A DNA stretch of 64,000 nt from Leptospira wolffii serovar Khorat str. Khorat-H2. GTDB lineage: Bacteria > Spirochaetota > Leptospiria > Leptospirales > Leptospiraceae. The notes beneath the pieces are model-generated. The model was not told where the DNA came from, did no database searches, and was given only the letters and a program-made list of their open reading frames with translations. Positions 48,026-57,885 of the stretch are shown here, piece by piece; positions within the stretch are counted from its first letter, which is position 1; every line of letters begins with the position of its first letter. The translations under genes and the position numbers were made by a program. Where the stretch lies: positions 372,001 through 436,000 of the forward strand of contig NZ_AKWX02000023.1 in assembly GCF_000306115.2 (NCBI RefSeq), in the 5' to 3' direction.

Positions 48026-49455
48026 ATATTCGAAAAATCTTATTCTCTCTGGCGGGAATTTTGCCTTTGGCATTTTTGGGAATCGACGCCGCTCCGGGCG
48101 ATTTCGTAAAGGATGTGAAGATTCCTGCATTGGAATTCCATTTTCCGGAGATCCGTGAAATAGGACAGGACCCGAATACTAGGATACTTTTTTTAGAGAA
48201 TTCCGAATTTCCGATTCGTACGCTTGAAATTTCCTTTTATGCCGGGCCTTCTTATTATCCCGAGATCGGTCCGGAGCTTGTGGAGATTTTTCCGGACGCA
48301 TGGAAAAAAGGAGGAACCGAATCTCATCCCGGAGAATCTTTCGCGGAAATCTGGGAATCTTACGGTTCCAAAATGAGAGTGGATTCGGATCTGGATACGG
48401 TAACTCTTACTTTCTCCTGGTTATCCCGCTACGACAAAGAATCCAAGGCTTTGATAGGAGAATTTCTGAATAAGCCTCTCTTCGGTGCGGAATCCTACGA
48501 GCTCGCGAAATTGCAGCTCGGAGAACAGATCAAACGTAGAAACGATAATATCATGGGACTCGCTTTCCGGAAGGCGAACGAATTGGTATATAAAGGAAAG
48601 GTAAAGGGAAATTCCCTATCTTCCTCCCGTTTGGAAAATCTAAAAGAGGAGAATATTAAGGAATTCTATTCTACCGCCTTACTTGCTTCAAGGAGATCCG
48701 TTTTGGTATCCGGAAATTGGAACGAATCTGAGATCCCCGGGTTTCTCGCGGATATTCTTCCCAAATCTCCCGGCAATGTTCCCAAAGAATCCCAGTCTAC
48801 GACTCAGTCGGAGCTTACCCAAAATCTAAAATCCAAAGATTTGAAGAATCTGGTGGTGGATAAAGCCAATACTCAAAATGTGGTTCTCTTTTTGGGAATC
48901 GGTCCCGCTCATAATGATAAGGATTTTTATGCGATACAGGTCCTAAACTACATAGTGGGCGGGGGCGGATTCAATTCCTACTTCATGAGTAGGATCCGTT
49001 CCGATAAGGGACTTGCATATTCCTCTTCTAGTCATCCTGTCTTCGAAAAGGATCATTCCGTTCTATATTTCGTGACCCAGACCAAATCCCAAAGTACGAT
49101 GGAAGTCTATCAACTTATGGGAGAGATTCTGAGCGACTCCACATTCTCCAAGATCAGCGAAGAAGAATTGAAAAACGCTAAGGAAGCCATTCTGAATAAA
49201 TTTATTTTTTTGTTCACGGATTCTATGGAGATTCTTAGAAACGAGGTCCGGTTTCGGGAACACAAGATGCCTAAGGACTACCTAAAGAATTATAGAAATA
49301 AGATACAGGAAGTCACTCTCTCGGATCTAAAGAGAGTGGGTAAGACTTATTTCAAAAGAGATAAACTGACGGCGTTGATTTCCGGACCGAAATCCTCCTT
49401 GCCTTCCGAGTTGCCGGGACAGAAGACGATCGGTCCAGAGGATCCGGTCCCGTAA
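48022..49455 (+). CDS. M16 family protein without the zinc motif
   Basis: 477 residues from ATG 48022; an upstream in-frame start lies within the first M16 gene. It has a signal peptide ([19 protein letters not shown]). The position expected for HxxEH has [19 protein letters not shown], so zinc binding is lost. The later M16 segment [21 protein letters not shown] (about residues 313-333) with Arg/Tyr of the substrate-binding R/Y pair is intact, as in non-catalytic partner subunits. It probably forms a heterodimer with the preceding protease. Confidence 0.92.
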   Translation: MNIRKILFSLAGILPLAFLGIDAAPGDFVKDVKIPALEFHFPEIREIGQDPNTRILFLENSEFPIRTLEISFYAGPSYYPEIGPELVEIFPDAWKKGGTESHPGESFAEIWESYGSKMRVDSDLDTVTLTFSWLSRYDKESKALIGEFLNKPLFGAESYELAKLQLGEQIKRRNDNIMGLAFRKANELVYKGKVKGNSLSSSRLENLKEENIKEFYSTALLASRRSVLVSGNWNESEIPGFLADILPKSPGNVPKESQSTTQSELTQNLKSKDLKNLVVDKANTQNVVLFLGIGPAHNDKDFYAIQVLNYIVGGGGFNSYFMSRIRSDKGLAYSSSSHPVFEKDHSVLYFVTQTKSQSTMEVYQLMGEILSDSTFSKISEEELKNAKEAILNKFIFLFTDSMEILRNEVRFREHKMPKDYLKNYRNKIQEVTLSDLKRVGKTYFKRDKLTALISGPKSSLPSELPGQKTIGPEDPVP

Positions 49456-49457
49456 AA

Positions 49458-50288
49458 ATGGAGTGTCGCTTCGAACACAAGGGACACGTATTCGAAGGAA
49501 TTTCCGAAGGAGGGATTCGCACCTCCGTAGTCATGCCTAGGCTCAATCTGATGTTCGATATAGGACACCAGAACCCGGATCGGGTCCATATCGAAAGACT
49601 TTTGCTGACCCACGCGCATTTGGATCATTCCGCGGGGATTCCTTATTATATTTCCCAGAGATCCCTGCGCAAATTGAATCCTCCTAAGATTTATTTGCCT
49701 GAGGAACTCGAATCTCCCATGAGGGAGATTCTTTCCCTTTATTCCAAGGTGGAGGATTTTCCTTATAAATATGAAATGAAGGGAACTCCGGAAGGGGAGG
49801 AATTTCCTTTGGATCCGTATCATTCTTTTAAAGCTTGGAAAACTTTCCATAGAGTCGCCTCCCAAGGATATACTATTTACGAGAAAAGAAAAAGGCTGAA
49901 GCCGGAGTTCCAAGGTATTCCTCATAAGGAGTTGATGGAGAAAAAATCCGCAGGTGCCGAGATAGACGAGCAGGTCACGAAGCCGGTGGTGAGTTTTTCG
50001 GGGGATACCAAGATAGAATACGTGCTTACCCATAAGGACGTCGCAGAATCGGAGATTATCTTTTTAGAATGTACTTACATAGACAAGGAAAGGGATGTAG
50101 CCGCAGCAAGAGAATGGGGGCATATCCATCTGGACGAGATCATTCATAATTTATCCGCGTTTAAGAACGAGAAGATCGTGCTCATCCATTTCTCTAAACG
50201 TTATTCGATTCCTTATATCCGCTCCGTCTTTTCCAAAAGAATTCCTCCTTCGGAAAGGGATAGATTCCATCTCTTTCTTCCGAATTGA
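49458..50288 (+). CDS. Metallo-beta-lactamase fold hydrolase, RNase Z-like
   Basis: 276 residues, starting 2 nt after the second M16 gene. The metal motif [14 protein letters not shown] (about residues 50-63) has HxHxDH, with FSGDT (about 177) and a C-terminal LIHFS (about 246) supplying other ligands, as in RNase Z/ElaC-type hydrolases. There is no signal peptide. A tRNA 3'-end role is possible, but the gene's position in a protease/methyltransferase unit leaves another substrate open. Confidence 0.9.
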   Translation: MECRFEHKGHVFEGISEGGIRTSVVMPRLNLMFDIGHQNPDRVHIERLLLTHAHLDHSAGIPYYISQRSLRKLNPPKIYLPEELESPMREILSLYSKVEDFPYKYEMKGTPEGEEFPLDPYHSFKAWKTFHRVASQGYTIYEKRKRLKPEFQGIPHKELMEKKSAGAEIDEQVTKPVVSFSGDTKIEYVLTHKDVAESEIIFLECTYIDKERDVAAAREWGHIHLDEIIHNLSAFKNEKIVLIHFSKRYSIPYIRSVFSKRIPPSERDRFHLFLPN

Positions 50289-50290
50289 AG

Positions 50291-50980
50291 ATGAAATCGT
50301 CCGAAAAAGGTCCGAATAAATACGGAAAATCCGTCTTTCGGGAAGGTCTGGAAGAATGGATCGATAAAGAACTCGTGCCTCGCCCCTTCGAATGGATGGA
50401 GGATTTGGAAAATAAAGCGAGAGAAGATCGCTTTCCCGTCTTAAGCCCCGCTTCAGGGGCCGTCCTTGCATTTCTCGCACGTTCCTGGAACCCGGGAAAC
50501 GTATTGGAGCTCGGAACAGGTTACGGAGTTTCGCTCGTCTGGTTGTATTCTGCCTTGGGAAATACAGTGAGGATCGTTTCCGTGGATCGGGAGAAACTCT
50601 TCTCCGGAACCGCGTGGGAATTCCTACAAAGAATAGACGGCGTCGGTAAAAACGTGGAGCTAAGGAACGCGGATTGCGTGGAATATTTGGATTCCTATCT
50701 GGCTTCTGAACCTCCCGAGGGAAAAGAATTCCTATTCGTAGATTGCGATAAGGTAAGATACCCCGAAATATTTAGTTTATTATCTTCTAAAGCGAAAGAT
50801 AGGCGAGTTCGAGTCGTATTCGATAACGTTCTATGGCATGGAAGGATTGCGGATCCGGAAAGACAGGCGCCTTCGGACGAAGCGGTGAGAGAGTTATGGT
50901 CTTTGGTGAAGGCATCCGGCCTTACTTATACATTGTTCCCGGCCGGAGACGGAATATTATGTATCGATTTTTCCGAATAA
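50291..50980 (+). CDS. SAM-dependent methyltransferase, catechol O-methyltransferase-like
   Basis: 229 residues from ATG 50291; an overlapping TTG at 50285 (TTGA with the previous stop) is an alternative. Motif I VLELGTGYGVS (about residues 67-77), VSVDREK, and DCDKVRYPEI followed by VVFDNVLWHGRI (about 180-191) are the pattern of the Methyltransf_3 family of O-methyltransferases. The substrate is unknown. It is the fourth gene of the M16 unit and probably translationally coupled. Confidence 0.9.
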   Translation: MKSSEKGPNKYGKSVFREGLEEWIDKELVPRPFEWMEDLENKAREDRFPVLSPASGAVLAFLARSWNPGNVLELGTGYGVSLVWLYSALGNTVRIVSVDREKLFSGTAWEFLQRIDGVGKNVELRNADCVEYLDSYLASEPPEGKEFLFVDCDKVRYPEIFSLLSSKAKDRRVRVVFDNVLWHGRIADPERQAPSDEAVRELWSLVKASGLTYTLFPAGDGILCIDFSE

Positions 50981-51034
50981 AAAGCTTGTTTGTCCTTCCC
51001 TCGCTATGCTATATTACCGCGAAGGGTCGACACA

Positions 51035-51790
51035 ATGACAAAAATTTCTTTCCCTCGAACGATTGCGGTATTATTCGCTTCCGTCTTCGTTCTAACGTAC
51101 GGCGTAACTGCACAAAATAAATCGGCAAACGATTCCAAAGGATCCGCACTCGCAAACGCAGTAGAGGATCCGAAATACCAGGGCGATTATCTAGAAGAAT
51201 TCCACTTCGCTCGTACCCTGGATTCCACCCAGACCAAGTTGAAAAACGATCTGGGAGCCCTGGAAGTTGTGGTAAAAAATTTCGGTTCCCAAGTCCAAGG
51301 ATCCCAGCAGGACTTCGAGACGATCTGGAAAAAATATAACGAAGCATATCGCTACGCATTGATGAGAAAATACGTGGTTGCAGGTCGCAAGATGAAGGAG
51401 ACCGAAGACGAGACCAATAAGCTTTACGGAAAATTCTCCGACCTATATAACCAAAAAGTGGACCAGCTCCTGGGAGAATGTGCGGATACAATCGTGGGGA
51501 TCGAACAAAAGCAGGGTCCGGGCGGAGCGGCCAAGGGCGCGGCTGGTAGGGAGATATCTCTGAACCAGCACAAGTTGCAGATCGCTTATTACCAGTTCAT
51601 CCAGGCTGAGCGCATGCGCAGAGATTCCAGATTCAAAGATAGTCTGGTTCATCTCAGACTAGCGAAAGAATACGGTATTTCCATCCTGAGCAAATTGAAA
51701 CCCGAGGAGGAAAGTAAGAACGTAAGGGAGAAATACAAGGTGGATCTGAGCGATAATCGCAATATGGTCTTTGCCGAGTCCAAACTCTAA
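51035..51790 (+). CDS. Secreted coiled-coil protein of unknown function
   Basis: 251 residues from ATG 51035; an upstream in-frame start at 50990 adds a non-signal stretch. A signal peptide ([22 protein letters not shown]) precedes a mature, highly helical and charged protein, with long regions such as [20 protein letters not shown] and [19 protein letters not shown] do not recognise a family. It sits 54 nt after the methyltransferase and before an exported cell-wall amidase; a periplasmic structural or scaffold role is guesswork. Confidence 0.78.
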   Translation: MTKISFPRTIAVLFASVFVLTYGVTAQNKSANDSKGSALANAVEDPKYQGDYLEEFHFARTLDSTQTKLKNDLGALEVVVKNFGSQVQGSQQDFETIWKKYNEAYRYALMRKYVVAGRKMKETEDETNKLYGKFSDLYNQKVDQLLGECADTIVGIEQKQGPGGAAKGAAGREISLNQHKLQIAYYQFIQAERMRRDSRFKDSLVHLRLAKEYGISILSKLKPEEESKNVREKYKVDLSDNRNMVFAESKL

Positions 51791-51889
51791 GCCCTTCCTA
51801 AATCCCGAAATTTCTTTCGGGATTCCTTGACGGATCTTCGGGGAGTATCAGGCTTTGTCCGATACCTCCGGAGAAAAAAATTTCCATTC

Positions 51890-53251
51890 GTGACACAAAG
51901 AATTTCCGTCTTCTTACTATCCATTCTTATATTCTCTTCCGCTCTTTTCTCACAAGAATCTCCGAAACAAACCTATAATATAGTGATCGATCCCGGCCAC
52001 GGAGGTTTGGATCTGAAGCCCAAGGAAGAGCACGGAGACAAATACGATCCAGTTACCAAAAAATACCTGGAGCCTTATAAAGCGGGAGCTCAAAGCAAAG
52101 GAAGAAGAGAGAGCGAGGTGGTTCTCGCCCTCTCCAAAGAAGTCAAAGAGATTTTGGATCTGACCAAGACTCCCGAAGGTTTCGAAACTTTTCGCTCGTA
52201 TGCAAAAAAGTTTACGGACGATTCTCTTCCTTGGATACGGATCGATTCCGATCTTACTAGAGAGGATACGGCTAAGGAAGAAGGCGCCGATCTTTCTTCC
52301 GATCCCAATGCATTCTATCGTCTATACGACTATCCCGATAAAAAAACGGGAAAGATGAGACCGGGGAGAATTTCCCGAATCAATGCGGCTCGCCCTTACT
52401 TGGTTTTATCCTTACACTTGAATCCTAGTTGGAAGGGACATCCGGGAGGGATGGCGGCGGTGCTTTCTCCTTCTTATCGAACCTTTTACTCTTTGAGAAA
52501 GATTTCCGAAGGAGCTTCTCCCAAGAAATTCCTGGAGGGTCCTTGGAGCGAATGGATGAAATTTAAGATGGAATGGTCCCGATTGGAAAACGCCGTCGCG
52601 GATGCATGGATCTATTTCAACGGATATTGGCCGAATAAAAGCGGTAAGAAATCCGATCTTTCCAATTTCGAAGGATACCGGCAGAATATGATCACCTGGA
52701 AATACGCCGAAAGTAACGGGTGGGTCGAAAAAGCGTTGTTAGGCGGTCCCGGGCCGTATGCCAAGAAGCACTCCGAGTATTCCGCAAAGGGAAAATTCTG
52801 GGATAGAGAAAGGGCAGAGCCGGAACTCTGGAGAAGAGAGGACGGGCCGGAGGGCTTTGGGGGAGATAATTATTATGCGGCTTCGGAACTCATGCGTTTC
52901 GTCCAATACGGTCTCAGAAAGATTCCTACCGACGACGAAGAGCTTGCGAATCCCGGACCGATCAACGATCCTTATATCTCGACTTATAGTCTTCCTACAT
53001 TCATCAATGCGATTTCCGCCTATATAGAGATCGGATACATTGATAAAGAAAAAGATATGCGTATTCTTACCAAGCGCCGCAAAGATACTGCGATTTCGCT
53101 CGCGGTCGGAGTTTATTCCTTATTCCATGGGATCAAACTGAAATCCGCCGAGTATCCTTATATTCCTAAAGGAAAGAAGATCCATTGGACCCGATACGAG
53201 AATCTCAAAGAAGGCGGTAATTACTTCCGTATCGTGCGTAGCGAGGATTGA
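51890..53251 (+). CDS. N-acetylmuramoyl-L-alanine amidase, Amidase_3 type
   Basis: 453 residues from GTG 51890, chosen because it gives a clean signal peptide ([18 protein letters not shown]); a TTG at 51827 is possible. The fold begins [12 protein letters not shown] (first zinc His, about residue 38), has [14 protein letters not shown] (Glu ligand, about 77) and [17 protein letters not shown] (second His, about 182). These enzymes cut the lactyl-peptide bond of peptidoglycan. Compared with AmiA-type enzymes it has long insertions between the ligands and a large C-terminal part. Confidence 0.9.
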   Translation: MTQRISVFLLSILIFSSALFSQESPKQTYNIVIDPGHGGLDLKPKEEHGDKYDPVTKKYLEPYKAGAQSKGRRESEVVLALSKEVKEILDLTKTPEGFETFRSYAKKFTDDSLPWIRIDSDLTREDTAKEEGADLSSDPNAFYRLYDYPDKKTGKMRPGRISRINAARPYLVLSLHLNPSWKGHPGGMAAVLSPSYRTFYSLRKISEGASPKKFLEGPWSEWMKFKMEWSRLENAVADAWIYFNGYWPNKSGKKSDLSNFEGYRQNMITWKYAESNGWVEKALLGGPGPYAKKHSEYSAKGKFWDRERAEPELWRREDGPEGFGGDNYYAASELMRFVQYGLRKIPTDDEELANPGPINDPYISTYSLPTFINAISAYIEIGYIDKEKDMRILTKRRKDTAISLAVGVYSLFHGIKLKSAEYPYIPKGKKIHWTRYENLKEGGNYFRIVRSED

Positions 53252-53270
53252 GGAAGGAATAGATTATTTA

Positions 53271-54074
53271 TTAAATCACGTTCGCCCTGGAAATGAATTT
53301 CGAGAACAAGGTCGGAAAGTATTTATGAAATGCTACTCCGAACGATTCCTTCGGGCTGGCGATTTGAATCTCCAATTTCTCTTCTTGGACCGCTTTTAGA
53401 ATTCTATCGGCGCAGTCTTCGGCGCTGATGGTCGCTTTTGTTTTGATATTCGGAACTCCGAAAGAACTTCCGTTTCCTTGGAGTGCATTCTCCGAGATTT
53501 TAGTACGAATGAATCCCGGATATACCATCGTCACTTTGATTCCTTCGGAAGCGTTCTCCGCTCGGAGTGCTTCAAAAAATCCGGTTAGAGCCGCTTTGGC
53601 GGAAGAATAACCGCTTCGATACGGTACTCCGAATTTTCCCGCGACGCTAGAAACGGAGATGATCCATCCCGTCCGTCTTTTTCGAAAATGGGGTAGAACG
53701 GCAAGAGTAAGAGCTATGGTCCCGAAAAAATTCACGTCCATGATCGTTTGGTAAGTGCTTAAGTCGGTCTCATGGGCCAAGGAACGCTGGCTGACCCCTC
53801 CGTTATTGATCAGAATATCGATCCGCCCGAATTTTTCCAACACAATCGGAGGATAAGACTTTAAGGATTCGTAATTCGCTAGGTCCAAAGGCAAACAAAG
53901 AGAATTGGAGTCGCTCAACCCGCTCTCCTTTTGTACTCTTCGCAATTCTTCGATTCTTCTTGCGGACAGAAAGATTTTCGCTCCATTTCCCGAGAGTCGT
54001 TTTACGAGAGCCTCTCCGATTCCGGAAGAAGCTCCGGTGATCCAGACTACTTTATCTTCATAAAATGAATTCAT
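53271..54074 (-). CDS. Short-chain dehydrogenase/reductase
   Basis: 267 residues. The NAD(P) motif TGASSGIG (about residues 14-21), NNGG (about 90), and the catalytic Ser (ISVSSVAGKFG) with Tyr-x-x-x-Lys (YSSAK, about 155-159) are all present. The C-terminus is typical of classical SDRs acting on small hydroxyl/keto substrates; the substrate is unknown. ATG 54074 has GAGGT upstream. Its plus-strand neighbour converges with 19 nt between the stops. Confidence 0.94.
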   Translation of the reverse strand: MNSFYEDKVVWITGASSGIGEALVKRLSGNGAKIFLSARRIEELRRVQKESGLSDSNSLCLPLDLANYESLKSYPPIVLEKFGRIDILINNGGVSQRSLAHETDLSTYQTIMDVNFFGTIALTLAVLPHFRKRRTGWIISVSSVAGKFGVPYRSGYSSAKAALTGFFEALRAENASEGIKVTMVYPGFIRTKISENALQGNGSSFGVPNIKTKATISAEDCADRILKAVQEEKLEIQIASPKESFGVAFHKYFPTLFSKFISRANVI

Positions 54075-54225
54075 AATTTTACCTCAGGATTCCTGGACGA
54101 CATTTAGGATCTGATCGCCTAAATCGATTCTGCGATCCGCAGTTCGAATGCAAGATCGAATCGTATCCTTAGGCTGGAGATATTCGCTTCGTTTGGATTG
54201 GCCTTGGATCTATCTAAAAACTCCC

Positions 54226-54253
54226 GGGTGTGAATCAGTATTGGGGGTGTGAA
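54226..54253. repeat. Short direct repeat upstream of the SDR gene
   Basis: GGGTGTGAA occurs at 54226-54234 and 54245-54253, 19 bp apart. It may be a regulator half-site pair for the SDR gene, but it is short. Confidence 0.3.
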
Positions 54254-54284
54254 AGCTGGAGGAATATCCCTATGATAAAGTTGA

Positions 54285-54316
54285 TCCACTTATAGATAGA
54301 AACATCGATAAGTGGA
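54285..54316. other. Inverted repeat in SDR-patatin intergenic region
   Basis: TCCACTTAT (54285-54293) and ATAAGTGGA (54308-54316) form perfect 9-bp arms with a 14-nt centre. It may be an operator or a hairpin; no T-run follows. Confidence 0.4.
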
Positions 54317-54335
54317 AATTCGTAATGTAAATTTC

Positions 54336-54370
54336 AATAAGGGAATGGGTCGATCGCCCTCTCCCTTATT
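54336..54370 (-). terminator. Terminator-like hairpin after the patatin gene
   Basis: AATAAGGGA (54336-54344) and TCCCTTATT (54362-54370) form a perfect 9-bp stem with inner GGG/CCC pairing, three nt past the patatin stop on the minus strand. Confidence 0.6.
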
Positions 54371-54373
54371 ATT

Positions 54374-55297
54374 TTAGCTTAGAACGGAAAAAGAATGGCG
54401 ACTCTTTCCGAAATTGCGTTTCAAGAACTCCGCCGCCTTCCTGCCGATCTCCTTTCCTAATTCCACGGTTTCTATCAATCTGGACTCTTTGGTTGTGATG
54501 AGTCCCACAGGCAGTTTCGTCTCCGGACCGATCGTATAGATTCGAACCCCTTTGGGAGGATTGGAGGCGATGGCTCTTCCGAGATTATAATTCGTATGAT
54601 GGGAAATCTTCATAATCTTGGATAATTTCCGATCCAAAGGAAAGGAGAGAAAACGACTCACCGAAGTCAGGGGAGGGGAAAGATGTTCGATCGGAGAATT
54701 TAGTACGACCGTAATATCCTTATATCCAGCTTCGATTAGATCTTCCAGAGGCAAAGGATTTAGGATGGCCGCATCGGATAGATATTCCCCGTCGATTTTA
54801 TACTTTCCTTTCGTGGCTATCGGCAAAGAAGTCGCGGCTTTCAATAAATCGAAAAGATTTTCCTTGGTAGCTTTCCTGTATTCTATGGATCGGGATCTAA
54901 GATTGCTGACTGCGATTCTCAGTTCGGGAAGTCCTTTCTTTCCCAGGTTCTCCGTAACGATACGGTATTTTTTTCGGAATAAATAATCTATTAAATATTT
55001 CTGATCTAAGAAGGTCCTACCGAAAATCGGGTTCAGGACCGATATGAGTTTTTTCCCTGCTAGTTCATATTTCCATATCGAAAGAGTATGATCCCCCGCT
55101 ACCGGTTCGGGATTCGGTGTGGTCGCATAATAGGCTGCGCAGCAGGCACCCGAGGAGACTGCGAGAATCAAATCGAAATTTTGAGCGGGAAGAGTGCAGT
55201 TCAACGAATGCAAGACTCCTCCTGCAAACGCACCTTTCATTCCTCCTCCTTCCACTAACAACGCTCTCGCACCTTTTTTAGCTTTTGGTAGTTGCAT
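54374..55297 (-). CDS. Patatin-like phospholipase
   Basis: 307 residues from ATG 55297, preceded by AAAGGAG. The oxyanion loop VEGGGMKGAFAGGVL (about residues 15-29), the nucleophile elbow AVSSGACCAAY (Ser about residue 49) and the Asp segment DGEYLSDAAILNPLPL (about 165-180) fit YjjU-type patatins. The first Gly of the usual GxSxG is Ala here. These serine hydrolases act on acyl lipids. There is no signal peptide, so it is likely cytoplasmic or membrane-associated. Confidence 0.9.
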   Translation of the reverse strand: MQLPKAKKGARALLVEGGGMKGAFAGGVLHSLNCTLPAQNFDLILAVSSGACCAAYYATTPNPEPVAGDHTLSIWKYELAGKKLISVLNPIFGRTFLDQKYLIDYLFRKKYRIVTENLGKKGLPELRIAVSNLRSRSIEYRKATKENLFDLLKAATSLPIATKGKYKIDGEYLSDAAILNPLPLEDLIEAGYKDITVVLNSPIEHLSPPLTSVSRFLSFPLDRKLSKIMKISHHTNYNLGRAIASNPPKGVRIYTIGPETKLPVGLITTKESRLIETVELGKEIGRKAAEFLKRNFGKSRHSFSVLS

Positions 55298-55510
55298 CAA
55301 TCTCTCCTTTCGGAATCGAAGAATTTCCTTTCAATCCCGTTTACAAAAGATAAGAGGTTTTCCATCTCCAAAGGTTGCAAATTTGAGAAGGATTTTTGCG
55401 CGCATTCTTCGCAGAATTTATAAAACGCTAAAGTTCGCATTGATTTCGATCAATTCGAGAATCCGAACTTATTAGAATTTTCTATGTCTAAGAATTCGGA
55501 GGCTCGAAGC

Positions 55511-56482
55511 TTAAGAACTGTTTCTTATTCTTTCCAAAATTCTTCGGAATGGGAGAAAGTAGATGGAAAATAAGTTTTGGAAATCCTCATCTTTCTCTTC
55601 TTCCAATCCGAAGATCGTATTTTCGGCTTCTTCTTCTTTAGGAATATAAAGGCTTCCGAATAAAACATCCCATATCGCGAAAGAGACTCCTATGTTTTTG
55701 TTCTGGAGTATAATATTTGTACTATGGTGGATTTGGTGTTGGGCGGGGCTTAGGAGAATCTTACTCAACCAATTCGGAAATCGAAGTCCTATATGAGAAT
55801 GTCTTAAATTCGCATATAAGTTAAATACGAAAATCCCGGCGTTTACTCCCAAGAAGGAAATCATATTGATCCCGTTGGGGAATAAGAATAGGGCCACTCC
55901 TGTAACGATTCCGGAGCAAAGCGCACCCAAAGAATTTACCAAGATGGCTTCGACGGGATGCACTCTGTAAACCGTCAGCGGATTCAATGCTTTTGCGGAG
56001 TGATGAAGCTTGTGAAATTCCCAGAGGAAAGTCTTATGAAGAAGCCAATGTGCGAAGAATCGACCGAAATCGTTCGCTAACCAGAATAAAATCGAGTATA
56101 GAAAGATGAAGAATGCACCGGGAGAGGGTATGTTCTCTCTCATACCGAAGGCTTCGTTCAAATGCATGCTCACGAAAAAGGATACGCTCGCCCCGGATAA
56201 TACGAAGTAACCGAAGGATAAGGCGAAAAAGAACGTATTGATAAAATAATATTTGTAGTCTAGAAGTGCGGATTCGTGCAACCAAACCCGCTTAGAAAGA
56301 ATCTCCCTTAAGGAATCCCGAAGCGAGGCACCCTTTGTTTTCCTACTTCTCCATGCGACAAAAATAAGAGTGATTAGGACGGAGCTAAAAAGGTAGAGCC
56401 AATAGATTTTTACGGAAGGAAGAAATACGATTCGAATCGGACTTAAAAGAGAACGAAGTATTTCCGTCAAATAGGCTTGCAT
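55511..56482 (-). CDS. Fatty acid hydroxylase / sterol desaturase family protein
   Basis: 323 residues from ATG 56482; a TTG at 56524 would add 14. Several membrane helices and the histidine boxes HWLLH, HKLHH, HSHIG and HQIHH (about residues 155-275) give the di-iron site of the family. Members hydroxylate or desaturate lipids. The exact substrate is unknown; sterols are not expected in leptospires, so fatty acids or hopanoid-like lipids are more likely. The gene is monocistronic by spacing. Confidence 0.88.
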   Translation of the reverse strand: MQAYLTEILRSLLSPIRIVFLPSVKIYWLYLFSSVLITLIFVAWRSRKTKGASLRDSLREILSKRVWLHESALLDYKYYFINTFFFALSFGYFVLSGASVSFFVSMHLNEAFGMRENIPSPGAFFIFLYSILFWLANDFGRFFAHWLLHKTFLWEFHKLHHSAKALNPLTVYRVHPVEAILVNSLGALCSGIVTGVALFLFPNGINMISFLGVNAGIFVFNLYANLRHSHIGLRFPNWLSKILLSPAQHQIHHSTNIILQNKNIGVSFAIWDVLFGSLYIPKEEEAENTIFGLEEEKDEDFQNLFSIYFLPFRRILERIRNSS

Positions 56483-56649
56483 CGGTTCTACATCTAAACG
56501 TAATGTCGGGGCAAAGCCGGTCAAATGGAATCTTAGAGTCCGACTCTGAGAAATCTCAGGCGGACCTATAAAATTCGGATCGATCGCTTGTGTTCTTGCG
56601 GGATAAAGGAACCGAGAAACATCGATCCCGCGATTCCCGGCGCTCTTTC

Positions 56650-57885
56650 TTATTCTTCGATATGGAACTCTTCCATCGATAAGGAAAATAGTCCCCGTGA
56701 AGTCTTGTCGAAGGAGGGGAAATAGACTTTTCCTTCAAAAGGGACAGCCACGGAGATATCTTTGATCATAGTTCCGTCATGCATATGGTAGTATAATGGT
56801 TTCCTTCCCTCCGAATCGATCACTAGGATTCCCGTTTTCTTTGCGATGGGTAGGATGCTTTGCGGTAAAGAAAGAAGAAATGGTTTCAGCCACGGATTGC
56901 CATGCACGAAATTTACGAGTTTGGATCTGGGTTTGATGATTCCTGTCCAAATTCTTCCTTTATCGTCTCTTTCCAGCCCGTCCGCAAGACCCGGCAGGTT
57001 TTCGAAAAGTATTTCCGATTTGCCCTGATTTTTTCCGGAGAAGAATGCTCTGATGATCCTGAATTTGGAGGTTTCCGTAAAGATAACGGACTTCTCTTCT
57101 CCATTCGATTCTTCTAAAAGAATTCCGTCTACGAAGGTAAAGCCGTTTAACGCTAACGATACTGTTCCTTCTTTTCTATCCAAAACCCAAAGTTTTCCAT
57201 GAGGGAATAATCCGATCGCTTCCGGGACCGCACCGCTCCCCATGGCCGCGTTTTCCCTTTCGAAAGGTTCCGTAATGTAGATCCGTTCTCCGTCTTTGGA
57301 TACGGCTAAATCGTTGCATAAGGAGAAGGAGCGGGAATTGGAGGGACCGAGATCCTTCAGTTTCAAGGTAGGTCTCTCTCCGGTCGCATAGACTTTTTCG
57401 AATTCTTCCTTATCTATTTTAGGTAAATCTAATAGTATAGGACGAATTTTTCGAGAGGAGATCTCTATTTCGTATAGTCCAACCCTGTTTTCTTCCGTAT
57501 AGGATTCTCCGCCCAAACGGGAAGCGCATACTAGTATCTTTTCTTTCTTGGAATCCGAGAATTGCATCCCAGCGGGATTTACAGGGGGCTTTACCCAGGC
57601 CTCCGACTTCCCGGTATTCCGATCCAATTTCCAGACCCAGCCGTCCATTCCGGAAGCGAATCCGATTTTCCTTTCCGAGTCGAAGATCAGATCGTCGTGA
57701 CCGGGTAGATCCCGCATTTCCGTCTTTAAGCCGTTAATGAACGGATCCTGTTTGCTCTCTACTTCCGATATCGAAGTAGGGACTTCTCCCAAAGAGTATG
57801 CGGGCCCTATCTTGATTTTCCCGGGATTACATCCTAAAAGCTGTATTATAAGATGGAAAATTAAAGTATTATAAAGTATTTTCAT
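56650..57885 (-). CDS. SMP-30/strictosidine synthase-like lipoprotein
   Basis: 411 residues from ATG 57885, overlapping the M24 gene stop (ATGA). The signal ends in IIQLLGC (Cys about residue 18), so it is a lipoprotein. The body looks like a six-bladed beta-propeller: blades with GHDDLIFDSERKIGFASG, NDLAVSKDGERIYITEP, TFVDGILLEE and LPGLADGLERDDKGRIWTG. These motifs match SMP-30/strictosidine synthase-like hydrolases. Whether it hydrolyses a lactone or only binds ligands is unknown. Confidence 0.82.
   Translation of the reverse strand: MKILYNTLIFHLIIQLLGCNPGKIKIGPAYSLGEVPTSISEVESKQDPFINGLKTEMRDLPGHDDLIFDSERKIGFASGMDGWVWKLDRNTGKSEAWVKPPVNPAGMQFSDSKKEKILVCASRLGGESYTEENRVGLYEIEISSRKIRPILLDLPKIDKEEFEKVYATGERPTLKLKDLGPSNSRSFSLCNDLAVSKDGERIYITEPFERENAAMGSGAVPEAIGLFPHGKLWVLDRKEGTVSLALNGFTFVDGILLEESNGEEKSVIFTETSKFRIIRAFFSGKNQGKSEILFENLPGLADGLERDDKGRIWTGIIKPRSKLVNFVHGNPWLKPFLLSLPQSILPIAKKTGILVIDSEGRKPLYYHMHDGTMIKDISVAVPFEGKVYFPSFDKTSRGLFSLSMEEFHIEE

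Noticed and set aside
49347..50033. 228-codon minus-strand ORF
   Set aside because: Antisense shadow of the metallo-hydrolase gene, without domain motifs.
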